64,000 nucleotides of DNA, taken from positions 1,178,001 to 1,242,000 of the forward strand of contig CAVRHR010000003.1 of assembly GCA_963721005.1 (NCBI GenBank). Reading direction: 5' to 3'. The notes under the pieces are model-generated. The model saw only the letters and a program-made list of their open reading frames with translations. It was not told where the DNA came from and searched no databases. This DNA is from VAZQ01 sp963721005 (GTDB lineage: Bacteria > Pseudomonadota > Alphaproteobacteria > Rhizobiales > Xanthobacteraceae). The position numbers were made by a program, and so were the translations under genes. Of this stretch, positions 16,260 through 24,563 are shown piece by piece (the stretch's first letter is position 1; every line of letters begins with the position of its first letter).

Positions 16260-17054
16260 TTACGCCGATATCGAGTCGCGGCCGCTGGCCAGGACTGCGA
16301 CGCGCGTCGAAGCATCGAGCTTAGCGGGCCGCTCGAAATCCGCCAATGTCTTGAGGGCGATCAGGATGAGCCAGGGTGCGATGCTGCCGTATTTCCGAGC
16401 CAGCATGCCGCCCAGGATGATGGCCACCTGCATCAGGACGATGCGCCCGAGGGCGCCGCCGACCGCAGGGCCCAGGCCATCAGCCGGCGCGGCGGCCGCA
16501 GCGCCCCCGGTTCGGCGCCACAGCGAGAACCGGCGCATGAAACGGCCGAATACATTTGGCCGCTTGGGGCTTTGATAAAATCCAACCGCGCCCGCCAGCA
16601 AGGTGAGCAGGAGCGGCGCCCAGGCTCCCGATGCGACGATGAACACGGCCGCAAAGCTGATCGGGCCATGGACCACCCGGCCCCACGCGCCGGAAAAGAT
16701 CACCCACAGGATCAACAAGTGTCCCGCCAAGCTGATGACAAAGAGCGGGACGAACAGCTGCAACAGCAATTTGTTGGTGGCCGGCACCACGCGGCCGTTG
16801 ACCGTCATCTCGCCGAGCGTCCCGGCGGGCAGGACCGCAAGCCGCATCAGCGCCCAGAAGCCGATGACCCCGGTCTCCATCCAATACAGCATCAGGATCT
16901 GGAAAGTATCCCACTGCCAGTACATGACGCCGTAGACCTGCAGCATGTTGGCCGCGAAGGCGAGCAGGTTGCGCACCACCAAAGCTGCGGTCCAGGGCGG
17001 CGGTGCTGCCGCCGCGGCCCGGTGCATTTGCTGCAAGCTCTGCTGATCCGGCAT
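16260..17054 (-). CDS. Multi-pass membrane protein, DUF6498-like (264 aa)
   Basis: The protein has about six hydrophobic segments. The sequence LVVRNLLAFAANMLQVYGVMYWQWDTFQILMLYWMETGVIGFWALMR resembles the W-D-x-F-x-x-x-L-x-Y-W-x-E core of DUF6498 proteins; that family label is from memory and moderate. The start at 17054 lies two bases after the stop of the DTW gene, so they are translationally close. The ankyrin gene follows 23 bases downstream. Its function is unknown. Confidence 0.7.
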   Translation of the reverse strand: MPDQQSLQQMHRAAAAAPPPWTAALVVRNLLAFAANMLQVYGVMYWQWDTFQILMLYWMETGVIGFWALMRLAVLPAGTLGEMTVNGRVVPATNKLLLQLFVPLFVISLAGHLLILWVIFSGAWGRVVHGPISFAAVFIVASGAWAPLLLTLLAGAVGFYQSPKRPNVFGRFMRRFSLWRRTGGAAAAAPADGLGPAVGGALGRIVLMQVAIILGGMLARKYGSIAPWLILIALKTLADFERPAKLDASTRVAVLASGRDSISA

Positions 17055-17056
17055 AT

Positions 17057-17755
17057 TCAGCGCCGGCGCCGGCGCGCCGAGGCAGGGTTGGCCTGCCGGT
17101 AGCGCGCCAGCAGGCGCTCGAAGGTGGCGTGCAGCGCGGTCTCGATCTCCGGCTTGCGCTCGAGCCGCGCCAGCAGCATGGCGGCCGCCTCGATGGTCGA
17201 GAGCCCATCGCTGCGCGGCTCGCGCCGCAGCACGCCGTAGCGGGACGGAAGCTTGGGCCCGAGCACGATCCGCTTGCATTTGAGCATCCAGGCGTTGCGC
17301 CACCACAGCGCTTTGGCCTGGCTCCAGGTGCCGTCGAGCAGGATGATGCCCTCGATCCCGCGCAGCGCCTGCTCCTGGTGATCGACCGCATTGCCGTTGC
17401 GGCTCACCACCACGATGTCGCGGTCGGGCGCGACCGCGGCGGCCTTGACCGAGCCGAGATAAAGGATCGCCCAGCGCTGCGGATCGGTGGTGCGGCCGAG
17501 GATCTTGGTCAGGCTCGGCCAGGACAAGCCGATCTTGAGGAGCGCATTCTTAAAGTGCAGGGCCGTGATCCGGGCGGTGCCGAGCTCACGGTCCTGCTCT
17601 TGCGGGTGCTGCAGGATGAGCAGCGACACCTTGTTGTCGATGCGGGCGATCCCCTCGCACACGCACAGCGCCGGCGGCTTGCGGCACTGCGGGCATTCGG
17701 GGTCCGGCTCGGCCGGGGGCGCCGGCAGGACCGCGGCGGCGGGCTCGTCTGTCAT
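17057..17755 (-). CDS. DTW-domain tRNA-uridine aminocarboxypropyltransferase
   Basis: This 232-residue protein has a zinc-knuckle-like N-terminus (CPQCRKPPALCVC), then VSLLILQHPQEQDRELGTARI, LDGTWSQAKALWWRN (the DTW motif appears as DGTW) and REPRSDGLSTIEAAA. These are the hallmarks of the DTW/TapT family, which adds the 3-amino-3-carboxypropyl group from S-adenosylmethionine to tRNA uridine (acp3U). ATG 17755 begins MTDEPAAAVLP; codons upstream are unlike protein. It is first in a probable operon with the membrane and ankyrin genes and is divergent from the enzyme at 17962. Confidence 0.9.
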   Translation of the reverse strand: MTDEPAAAVLPAPPAEPDPECPQCRKPPALCVCEGIARIDNKVSLLILQHPQEQDRELGTARITALHFKNALLKIGLSWPSLTKILGRTTDPQRWAILYLGSVKAAAVAPDRDIVVVSRNGNAVDHQEQALRGIEGIILLDGTWSQAKALWWRNAWMLKCKRIVLGPKLPSRYGVLRREPRSDGLSTIEAAAMLLARLERKPEIETALHATFERLLARYRQANPASARRRRR

Positions 17756-17961
17756 CGGGGCGATATACGCCCGCAGCCCGGCGGCCACAATCGCCGATGC
17801 CCTGGCTGGCCTCCTCCGCAAGGAAACCATCGCCGCCGCAGCCGCCAGCTCGGCCGGGCGGAGCCGAGCTTGCCATGCCGCGGATTTTACACTCTCATGA
17901 CACCAGCGTCGTGTGCCGGACGTCCATCGCCATAACCATTGCCGGGCACGGTTGCGTGGCC

Positions 17962-19671
17962 ATGCCTCCCGCCCTTGCCTTTCTTGCGAACCGCCTCGGC
18001 ACCTCGTATCCGCTCGCCCGCCGCCGGGCCTGGCGGCTCGCCCCGACCGTGGCGCTGCATCTGGCGGCGCTCGCCGTCATGGCCTTCACCGAAACCGACC
18101 TGGTGGCGGCCTTCGCCTTCCTGCTGACCTGGGGGCTTTTGAACTTCTTCTGGCTCGGCCTGTTGCGCCGCCCCGCCGTCGCGGCCGCGCTGTCGCTGGC
18201 GGTGGTGGTGATCGTGGTGCTGGTGTCGCGCCTCAAGCACGAGATTATCTCGGTCACCGCGAATTTCCTCGACGTGCTGATCGTCGATCGCGACACCATC
18301 AGCTTTCTCATGAACATCCTGCCGGACCTGCAGCGTAACGTCGCGATCTCGCTCCTCGTCGCGGTGCCGCTCCTGGTGCTGCTCTGGCGTCTCGACACGC
18401 TGCGCCTGCGGGGCAGGACCGCGCTGACGGGATTTTCCGCCTGCCTGGCCGGGATCGCGCTCGTATCGTTCGCGCAGCCGCAGGCCGATTGGGAAATCTT
18501 CCTCGACGGCAGCTACGTCTCCAAATTCGTGCGCTCGGGCGTGGCGGAGCTGTCCTCGCTGATGACCCACGGCTACATGGAATCGGATGCGGTGGTGACC
18601 GACCGACTGAGGATGCTGCCGGAGGCGACCTGCGCGCCCACCGCCAAGCCGCCGCATATCATCATGGTGCACGATGAATCGAGCTTCGACATCAGGGTGG
18701 CGCCCGCCATCAAGGTGCCGGCAGGCTATGGCGCCCACTTCCGCTCCTTCGACGGCAAGGAGCGACGATTCCTGGTCGAAAGCGTCGGGGGGCCGAGCTG
18801 GTACACCGAGTACAACGTGCTGGCGGGCCTGTCGGCGCGCTCGTTCGGGCAGTTCGCCTACCACGTCACCCAGATCGCCGCCGGCCGGGTCGAGCGCGGG
18901 CTCGCCACCGCGCTGAAGCGCTGCGGCTACCGCTCCTACTCGATCTACCCGGCGCTGGGCGCCTTCATGAGCGCGCGCAGCTTCCAGGCCAGCACCGGGG
19001 TGCAGCATTTCTTCGACCAGCAATCGCTCGGCACCAACCGGATCGAGCCCGACCAGTTCTACTACGACGCGGCGCGCCACATGATCGAGCGCGAGCGCGG
19101 CAACGGACCGATGTTCGTGTTCGTCTATCTGGCGCAGAACCACTGGCCCTGGGATCATCGCTGGCGGCCGGACCTCATGCCGGAGTGGCAGGACCCCGGC
19201 AACCCGCCGGCGATCGACGAATATCTGCGCCGGCAGGCCATGAGCGCGCGCGACTACGCGGACCTGCTCGCGAGCCTGGAACGCGACTTCCCGGGCGAGC
19301 CGTTCCTGCTGGTGCGCTACGGCGACCACCAACCCGACTTCGCATTCCAAATTCAGGAGCCCGGGCTCGACGAGGCCGCCATCACCCAGCGCCTGATCAG
19401 CTACGATCCGCGCTATTTCGCCACCTATTACGCCATCGACGCGGTCGGCTACCAGCCGGTCAACACCGCCTCGGCGCTCGACACCATCGAGGGACCCTAT
19501 CTGCCGATGATCGCACAGGAGCTGGCCGGCTTGCCGCTCGACGCCTCGTTCGCCGAGCAGAAGAAGATCTTCCAGCGCTGCAAGGGCCTATTCTATGGGT
19601 GCGACGGCGGCGCGGAGGCGCGGCGCTTCAATCGCTTGCTGATCGATGCCGGGCTGATCAAGGGGCTGTAG
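17962..19671 (+). CDS. Sulfatase / phosphoglycerol-transferase-like membrane enzyme (569 aa)
   Basis: The N-terminal 170 residues hold four or five membrane segments, with a soluble catalytic domain after about residue 225. HIIMVHDESSFDI fits the metal and nucleophile region of LTA-synthase/MdoB-type alkaline-phosphatase-fold enzymes (Ser in place of Thr), LAQNHWPWDHRW matches their later loop, and VRYGDHQPDF is the conserved D-H metal pair. The likely action is transfer or hydrolysis of a phospho- or sulfo-head group on the periplasmic side, perhaps on a glycan or lipid. The exact substrate is not readable. ATG 17962 (MPPALAFLAN) was taken because the membrane topology begins there; its ribosome site is weak. 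Confidence 0.82.
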   Translation: MPPALAFLANRLGTSYPLARRRAWRLAPTVALHLAALAVMAFTETDLVAAFAFLLTWGLLNFFWLGLLRRPAVAAALSLAVVVIVVLVSRLKHEIISVTANFLDVLIVDRDTISFLMNILPDLQRNVAISLLVAVPLLVLLWRLDTLRLRGRTALTGFSACLAGIALVSFAQPQADWEIFLDGSYVSKFVRSGVAELSSLMTHGYMESDAVVTDRLRMLPEATCAPTAKPPHIIMVHDESSFDIRVAPAIKVPAGYGAHFRSFDGKERRFLVESVGGPSWYTEYNVLAGLSARSFGQFAYHVTQIAAGRVERGLATALKRCGYRSYSIYPALGAFMSARSFQASTGVQHFFDQQSLGTNRIEPDQFYYDAARHMIERERGNGPMFVFVYLAQNHWPWDHRWRPDLMPEWQDPGNPPAIDEYLRRQAMSARDYADLLASLERDFPGEPFLLVRYGDHQPDFAFQIQEPGLDEAAITQRLISYDPRYFATYYAIDAVGYQPVNTASALDTIEGPYLPMIAQELAGLPLDASFAEQKKIFQRCKGLFYGCDGGAEARRFNRLLIDAGLIKGL

Positions 19672-19851
19672 GCGCGAGGTGGGCGACCGCGGCAGCGCCG
19701 GCAGTCCATCATCGACCCTCAGCTTGACTGCCCGCGCCAGGTATTCCTCCGCAACCCCCCACAGTTGCGCCGCCACGACCGGATTGGCCGTGCCCAGCGA
19801 CATCGAAAGCAAGACGTTGGCTTGACGCAGGTAATGCGCGGCATCCGGCAT
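19588..19851 (-). CDS. Putative small protein (87 aa), antisense overlap with 19671 gene end
   Basis: MPDAAHYLRQANVLLSMSLGTANPVVAAQLWGVAEEYLARAVKL resembles the short helical proteins (MPDAxxYRRQAxxCL...) abundant in Rhizobiales genomes, which have no known function. The last 28 codons run through the 3' end of the sulfatase-like gene on the other strand and are probably not conserved. The start is at 19851; an in-frame alternative four codons upstream exists. Confidence 0.42.
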   Translation of the reverse strand: MPDAAHYLRQANVLLSMSLGTANPVVAAQLWGVAEEYLARAVKLRVDDGLPALPRSPTSRLQPLDQPGIDQQAIEAPRLRAAVAPIE

Positions 19852-20251
19852 CGTGACCCCCATCCGGTCGGAAAGCGGATGGATTTATACGAGCCGGAGA
19901 ATTCCCCGCTCCATCGGGGATTCACCCGAGACTTCGAGACTTGGTTAAGCCATCAAACAAATATCGGTAATGTTTGACTGTAACAGCCTACCGTTTCCTG
20001 AACCAAACGGCGGCCTCCCGCGTGTCTTCTGGCCCACGGCGTTCCTCGCCCCGCTTGCGGCGGAGGGCGGCACGGCACGGGAGGAAATCAAAGTCGGCGC
20101 GGTGAGGGGGCGTTTCCACGCGCTCAGACTCGCGGCGACGCCCCCTCATCCCGACCTTCTACCCGCACGCGGGGAGAAGGGGCGAGACGCCTTGCGCCCC
20201 TGACATGGCCGCAAAGACGACATGCAGGCGGTATGATTTGGACCCCTTGCG
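19852..20251. other. Intergenic stretch of 400 bases with a repeat element
   Basis: Apart from the palindromic element at 20104-20179, I see no gene here. The part at 19860-19990 is lower in GC (ATCAAACAAATATCGGTAAT region) and could hold a promoter for the small minus-strand gene, but no clear boxes stand out. Confidence 0.35.
20104..20179. repeat. Palindromic intergenic repeat (two inverted repeats)
   Basis: GAGGGGGCGT (20104-20113) pairs with ACGCCCCCTC (20139-20148), and CTTCTaCCCGC pairs with GCGGGGAGAAG (20156-20179). Both resemble the GAGGGGG/CCCCCTC and CTTCTCCCCGC/GCGGGGAGAAG repeats scattered through Bradyrhizobium-type genomes. It lies downstream of the GGDEF-EAL gene, where it may also stop transcription. 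Confidence 0.55.
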
Positions 20252-22018
20252 TCACGCCGAGACGGCCTTGTCGGCCGGGCCCAGGAACAGGCGCACGATG
20301 TCGGCGGCGGGGCGGGCGTGGCTGAACAGATAGCCCTGCATCTCGGTGCAGCCGACCGATTGCAGCTGGTCCAGCTGCTGCTGGGTCTCCACTCCTTCGG
20401 CGGTCGACACCATATTGAGACTCTTGGCGAGGCCGGCGACGGCGTGCACGATGGCGAGCGGCTCGGCGCCGTTCGACAGATCCTGGATGAACGAGCGATC
20501 GATCTTGATCTTGTCGAACGGGAAGCTGCGCAGATAGGCGAGCGAAGAATAGCCGGTGCCGAAATCGTCCATGGCGATCTGCACGCCGAGCTTGCGCAGC
20601 TGATGCAAGGTGGCGAGCGTGTTGAAGGTATTTTGCATCAGCACGGTCTCGGTGATCTCGAGCTGCAGTCGGCTGGCCGGCATGCCCGACTCCGCCAGCG
20701 CGCTCACCACCAATTGGGTCAGATTGCGGCTCTTGAGCTGCGAGGGCGACAGGTTGACGGCGACCTTGAAGTGCCCCGGCCACTGCGCGGTCTCCTGGCA
20801 GGCCCGCCGCAGCACCCATTCGCCGAGCGGGATGATGAGGCCGGTCTCCTCTGCCACCGGAATGAAATCGGCGGGCGAGACCAGCCCGCGCACCGGATGG
20901 TTCCAGCGCACCAGCGCCTCGAACGCGCTGATCTCGTTGCTCGCGAGATTTACCAGCGGCTGGTAGTAGAGCTCGAACTCGGCGTTGACGAGCGCGCTGC
21001 GCAAGTCCATCTCGAGCGCGCGCCGGGTCTTCATCTTGGCATCCATCTCCGGCTCGAAGAACCGGTAGGTGCCCCGTCCGTCGCCCTTGGCCCCGTACAG
21101 GGCCATGTCGGCGTTCTTCAAGAGCTGGTCGGGCTCGGTCGCGTCCATCGGCGAGAGCGAAACCCCAATGCTGATGTCGGCGACGATCTGATGACCGTCG
21201 ATATGATAGGGCTTGGTGATCGATTCGCGGATGCGCTTGGCGAGCGCCACCGCATCGGTCGGGTCCTGCATTCCGGTCATGATGATGGCGAACTCGTCGC
21301 CGCCGAGCCGCGCGATGGTGTCGGGCTCGCGGGTGCAGCGGCGCAGGCGCTCGGCCACGACCTTCAGGAGCTCGTCGCCGATCGGATGCCCGAGCGTGTC
21401 GTTGACGCTCTTGAAGTGGTCGAGGTCGAGGCACAGCACCGCCAGGCACTCGCCGCGCTTCACCCGCTTGAGCTCGTGGTCGAGCCGCTCGCGCAGCATC
21501 AGCCGGTTGGGCAGGTCGGTGAGCGCGTCGTGGCGAGCCATGTGCACGATGCGCTCCTCGGCCCGCTGGCGGTCGGTGATGTCCTCGTGGGTGGCGATCC
21601 AGCCGCCGGTCGCGATCGGATTGCGCACGATCGAGAACACCCGCCCGTCCGCCGCCTTGACGGTGCCGTGGGACGGCTTGCCGGCGGCGACCTCGTCGAG
21701 CAGATCGGCGATGTAGTCGTCGGGACTGCCGGCAAAAGCCCCGACCGCGGCGCGGTGCGCCAGCAGGTCGCGCAGCGCGCAGCCCGGCGTGACGATCTCG
21801 GGCGAGAGGCCGTACATCTCGATATAGCGCTGATTGCAGAACACCAGCCGGGCCTGCGCGTCGAACATCAGCACGCCCAGCGACATGTTGTTGATGACCG
21901 TATCGAGCAGGAGCTGCTGTTCGGCGCCGGAGCGCATGTTCACGACCGCACGCGGTCGGGATCCCGGAAAGGCCACCACGCTGGCGGCTGCAACGGGCTG
22001 CTTGGTCTTGCGGTCCAT
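20252..22018 (-). CDS. PAS-GGDEF-EAL cyclic-di-GMP protein, both catalytic domains apparently intact
   Basis: This 588-residue protein has a PAS domain at about 35-150 (LLLDTVINNMSLGVLMFDAQARLVFCNQRY), GGDEF at about 165-325 and EAL at about 335-580. The cyclase A-site is RLGGDEFAI and the inhibitory RxxD motif (REPD) lies exactly five residues before it. The phosphodiesterase keeps FEALVRW, AVNLSP, LEITE, DDFGTGYSSL, the catalytic-Lys segment KIKIDRSFI, and AEGVET. It could both make and break cyclic-di-GMP. There is no membrane segment, so it is cytoplasmic, with PAS as the probable sensor. The gene is monocistronic. The N-terminal start MDRKTKQPVAAASVVAFPG is the only plausible one. Confidence 0.95.
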   Translation of the reverse strand: MDRKTKQPVAAASVVAFPGSRPRAVVNMRSGAEQQLLLDTVINNMSLGVLMFDAQARLVFCNQRYIEMYGLSPEIVTPGCALRDLLAHRAAVGAFAGSPDDYIADLLDEVAAGKPSHGTVKAADGRVFSIVRNPIATGGWIATHEDITDRQRAEERIVHMARHDALTDLPNRLMLRERLDHELKRVKRGECLAVLCLDLDHFKSVNDTLGHPIGDELLKVVAERLRRCTREPDTIARLGGDEFAIIMTGMQDPTDAVALAKRIRESITKPYHIDGHQIVADISIGVSLSPMDATEPDQLLKNADMALYGAKGDGRGTYRFFEPEMDAKMKTRRALEMDLRSALVNAEFELYYQPLVNLASNEISAFEALVRWNHPVRGLVSPADFIPVAEETGLIIPLGEWVLRRACQETAQWPGHFKVAVNLSPSQLKSRNLTQLVVSALAESGMPASRLQLEITETVLMQNTFNTLATLHQLRKLGVQIAMDDFGTGYSSLAYLRSFPFDKIKIDRSFIQDLSNGAEPLAIVHAVAGLAKSLNMVSTAEGVETQQQLDQLQSVGCTEMQGYLFSHARPAADIVRLFLGPADKAVSA

Positions 22019-22496
22019 GGTGTCGCCTTTCGGTCGGTCCCCAGCCTAGGGGAAAATACGGAGGCGATTAGTGAAGGAGAGCCGTTGGAAACACGTCAAT
22101 CAAATGGAGATTGTTTTAAGCAAACCAGCCGAAAACACGCCGCGATTTGGCCGGAACGCGCGAGGTTGCGGCCGCGAACCAGCGCGGGGACGGCGGCAAA
22201 AGGGCTCGGTCGCGGTAGCCTGCCGCCTACCCTCTCCCGCCGCGCCAAACGGGGCGCCGGAGTTACGCAAATCCCCGGCAACCGGCATCAGGCCGGGCGT
22301 TGCCAATGGTGCAGCCGTCGAAAACTGCGGCTTTTAGTTGAGCTGGCGACCCCTTATACTGATGGTGATCCAGACGGGTCGTGGGGCGATACCGACTGCT
22401 CGATCCAATTCCAGGCCGTCGTCCTCCGCTGCGGCGGTGCACCGGCCGCGCCCTGCGTCATCGAAAGGAGTCCTGCACCGCACGTAAGGCCCGACC
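22019..22496. other. Intergenic stretch of 478 bases, no gene recognised
   Basis: This lies between divergent genes (20252-22018 minus; 22497-23237 plus). The 22220-22265 part (CCCTCTCCCGCCGCGCC...GGGGCGCCGGAG) looks like a decayed copy of the palindromic repeats elsewhere in the window. No ORF is convincing, and I could not place promoters. Confidence 0.35.
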
Positions 22497-23237
22497 ATGT
22501 TCGGATGGCGCAAGCGTATCGGCTATATCGGCCCGACCGTCATGGAGGTCGTGCCCTACGAGTTCTATCGGTTCGCCCCCGACGGCGTCGGCCTGGTGGG
22601 GGTAACCTGCAGCATCGACGATTGGAATTCCAACCCGTTCGACAACGGCCTGGCCCAGCTCACGGCGGCAGCCACCTATCTAGGGGCGCGCGCCGTCGAT
22701 TTCATCATTCATGGCGGCGGCCCGCTGGTGGCGGCCCGCGGCAAGGGCTACGAGGAAAGCATCGTCAAGGAGATCGAGGCCGCCGCCAAGGTTCCGGCCA
22801 CCACCGGGGTGCGCGCCGCCATGGAAGCATTGCGGCATCTGGGGGCGCAGCGGATCGTGATCGCCTCGCCGTATTCGGACCGGCACAATCAAGCGCTGGC
22901 GGCCTATCTCGAGCTGCACGATTTCGAGCCGGTGCGGGTCGAGGGCATGGACATGCCGTTCCGCCGCTTGTCGGTCATTCCGCCGGCCGAGATCCGCCGC
23001 TTTGCCGCCGACGTGCTGGCGCGCTCGCGCCGCTGCGATGCGCTCTATCTGCCCTGCCCGCAATGGCAGGCGGCGCAAACCGTCGATGCGCTGGAGCGCG
23101 ACAGCGGCCTGCCGGCGATCGCCTACAGCCATGCGGCCTTCTTCGCCGCCTTCAAGACGCTCGGCATCAAGGACCCGATCCAGGGCCACGGCCGGCTGCT
23201 GGCGTCGCTGGCGGAGCCACAGGCCCCGTCGGCCTGA
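22497..23237 (+). CDS. Asp/Glu racemase-superfamily protein, arylmalonate-decarboxylase-like
   Basis: This 246-residue protein belongs to the maleate isomerase / arylmalonate decarboxylase branch (RIGYIGPTVMEVVPYEFYRFAPDGVGLVG). In maleate isomerases two cysteines act. Here the first site is Gly (HGGGPLVA, Gly74) and only the second Cys remains (LYLPCPQW, Cys187), the arrangement of arylmalonate decarboxylase (Gly74, Cys188). A cofactor-free decarboxylase or a racemase of an alpha-aryl or similar acid is therefore more likely than a maleate isomerase. Numbering comes from my own count. It converges with the TPR gene, with a 16-base gap. Confidence 0.85.
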   Translation: MFGWRKRIGYIGPTVMEVVPYEFYRFAPDGVGLVGVTCSIDDWNSNPFDNGLAQLTAAATYLGARAVDFIIHGGGPLVAARGKGYEESIVKEIEAAAKVPATTGVRAAMEALRHLGAQRIVIASPYSDRHNQALAAYLELHDFEPVRVEGMDMPFRRLSVIPPAEIRRFAADVLARSRRCDALYLPCPQWQAAQTVDALERDSGLPAIAYSHAAFFAAFKTLGIKDPIQGHGRLLASLAEPQAPSA

Positions 23238-23253
23238 GGCGAGCCGCAGCCGC

Positions 23254-24429
23254 TCACTGCAAGCCGAATTTCGCGAATTCGTCGGCCACGTCGGGCCGCA
23301 TCGCCCTGGCGGCGGCGAAATCGGCGTCCGCGCCGGCGCTGTCGCCCTTCTTCTGCTTGGCGAGACCGCGGCCATAGACCGCGGCGGCGAATTTCGGATT
23401 GAGCCGGATGGCCGCGTCGTAGTCGAGGATGGATTGATCGACGTCGCCGAGCTTGAGCCGCACCAGGCCGCGGTTGCCGACCGCAACCGCGTTTTTGGGA
23501 TTGATGCGGACCGCCTCGGTATAATCCGCGACCGCGCGCTGCAAATCGCCCTTGTCCCGATAGGCGTCGCCGCGGTTGGCGAAGGCCATGGCGAATCTGG
23601 GATTGATCTTTATGGCCGCGCCGTAATCGGCCACCGCGTGATCGAGGTCGCCCTTGTCGCGATAGACGATGCCGCGATTGTTGAAGGCGAGCGCATAGCG
23701 GGGATCGAGCCGGATCGCCTCCGAATAGTAGACCAGCGCGCGGTCGAGATCGCCCTTGATCAGATAGGCGGCGCCGCGGTTGTTGAAGGCCACCGGATTG
23801 GTCGGATCGAGCGTGACCGCCTCGCTGTAGTCGGCGGCGGCGCGGTCGAGATCGCCCATCTCGCGATAAGCATTGCCGCGATTAGTGAAGGCGGTGGCGA
23901 AATGCGGATCGAGGCGGATCGCCTCGTCGTAGTCCGCGATGGCGTGGCCGAGGTCGCCCCGGTCACGATAGGCGATGCCGCGGTTGACGAACGCGGTGGC
24001 GTTCTTGGGATCGAGCCGGATCGCCTCGTCATAGTCGGCGAGCGCGCGGGCGATCTCGCCCTTGTCGTGCAAGGTGACGCCGCGGTTGTTGAGGACGCCG
24101 GCATAGCCGGGATCGAGCCGCACCGCCTCGTCGTAGTCCGCCAGGGCATGGGCGATGTCGCCCTTGGCCCGAAACGCCAGGCCGCGATTGTTGAAGGCGA
24201 CGGCCAGGTTCTGGGAATTCGAGCCGCCGGCGCTGATTGCCGCAGTGCAGCCGTAGATCACGATGTCGGGCGGGTAGACCCTGCCCTCGTTGTTGCACAT
24301 GTCCCAGTTCGAGGGCTCCTGCGCGGCCGCGGACGCGGTCAGCACAGCCGTGACCGGCCCGGCTGTTGCCAGCAAAGCGGGCACCGCCAGGGCGGCACCG
24401 ACGATTCGCCGGATCGCATCCGCGCGCAT
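23254..24429 (-). CDS. Secreted TPR-repeat protein (391 aa)
   Basis: A signal peptide (residues 1 to about 36, ending SAAAQ) is followed by a short domain with two Cys residues (NWDMCNNEG and VIYGCTAAI). Then come about nine near-identical 34-residue TPR units with the pattern AFxNRGxAYRxKGDLDxAxADYxEAIRLDPxxA. Such proteins scaffold periplasmic complexes; the partner is not known. ATG 24429 follows GGAGGAAATC. The internal repetition is strong (NRG and LDP every 34 residues), so copy number may vary between strains. Confidence 0.92.
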   Translation of the reverse strand: MRADAIRRIVGAALAVPALLATAGPVTAVLTASAAAQEPSNWDMCNNEGRVYPPDIVIYGCTAAISAGGSNSQNLAVAFNNRGLAFRAKGDIAHALADYDEAVRLDPGYAGVLNNRGVTLHDKGEIARALADYDEAIRLDPKNATAFVNRGIAYRDRGDLGHAIADYDEAIRLDPHFATAFTNRGNAYREMGDLDRAAADYSEAVTLDPTNPVAFNNRGAAYLIKGDLDRALVYYSEAIRLDPRYALAFNNRGIVYRDKGDLDHAVADYGAAIKINPRFAMAFANRGDAYRDKGDLQRAVADYTEAVRINPKNAVAVGNRGLVRLKLGDVDQSILDYDAAIRLNPKFAAAVYGRGLAKQKKGDSAGADADFAAARAMRPDVADEFAKFGLQ

Positions 24430-24563
24430 GATTTCCTCCAACATATCGCCAGCCCCTTACCCTGACGCCAATCCGGCGCAAATGCCACCGGAATCGCGCC
24501 GAGTGCCGGCCGCGACAGACGGCGGGCCGATCGCCGGAACGCCCCTTCTGGACGGCGGCCGGG

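Noticed and set aside
20318..23377. Plus-strand frame of 1019 codons across the GGDEF-EAL gene and beyond
   Set aside because: It runs antisense through a fully motif-bearing minus-strand gene and then out of frame through the racemase gene. It has no domain of its own.
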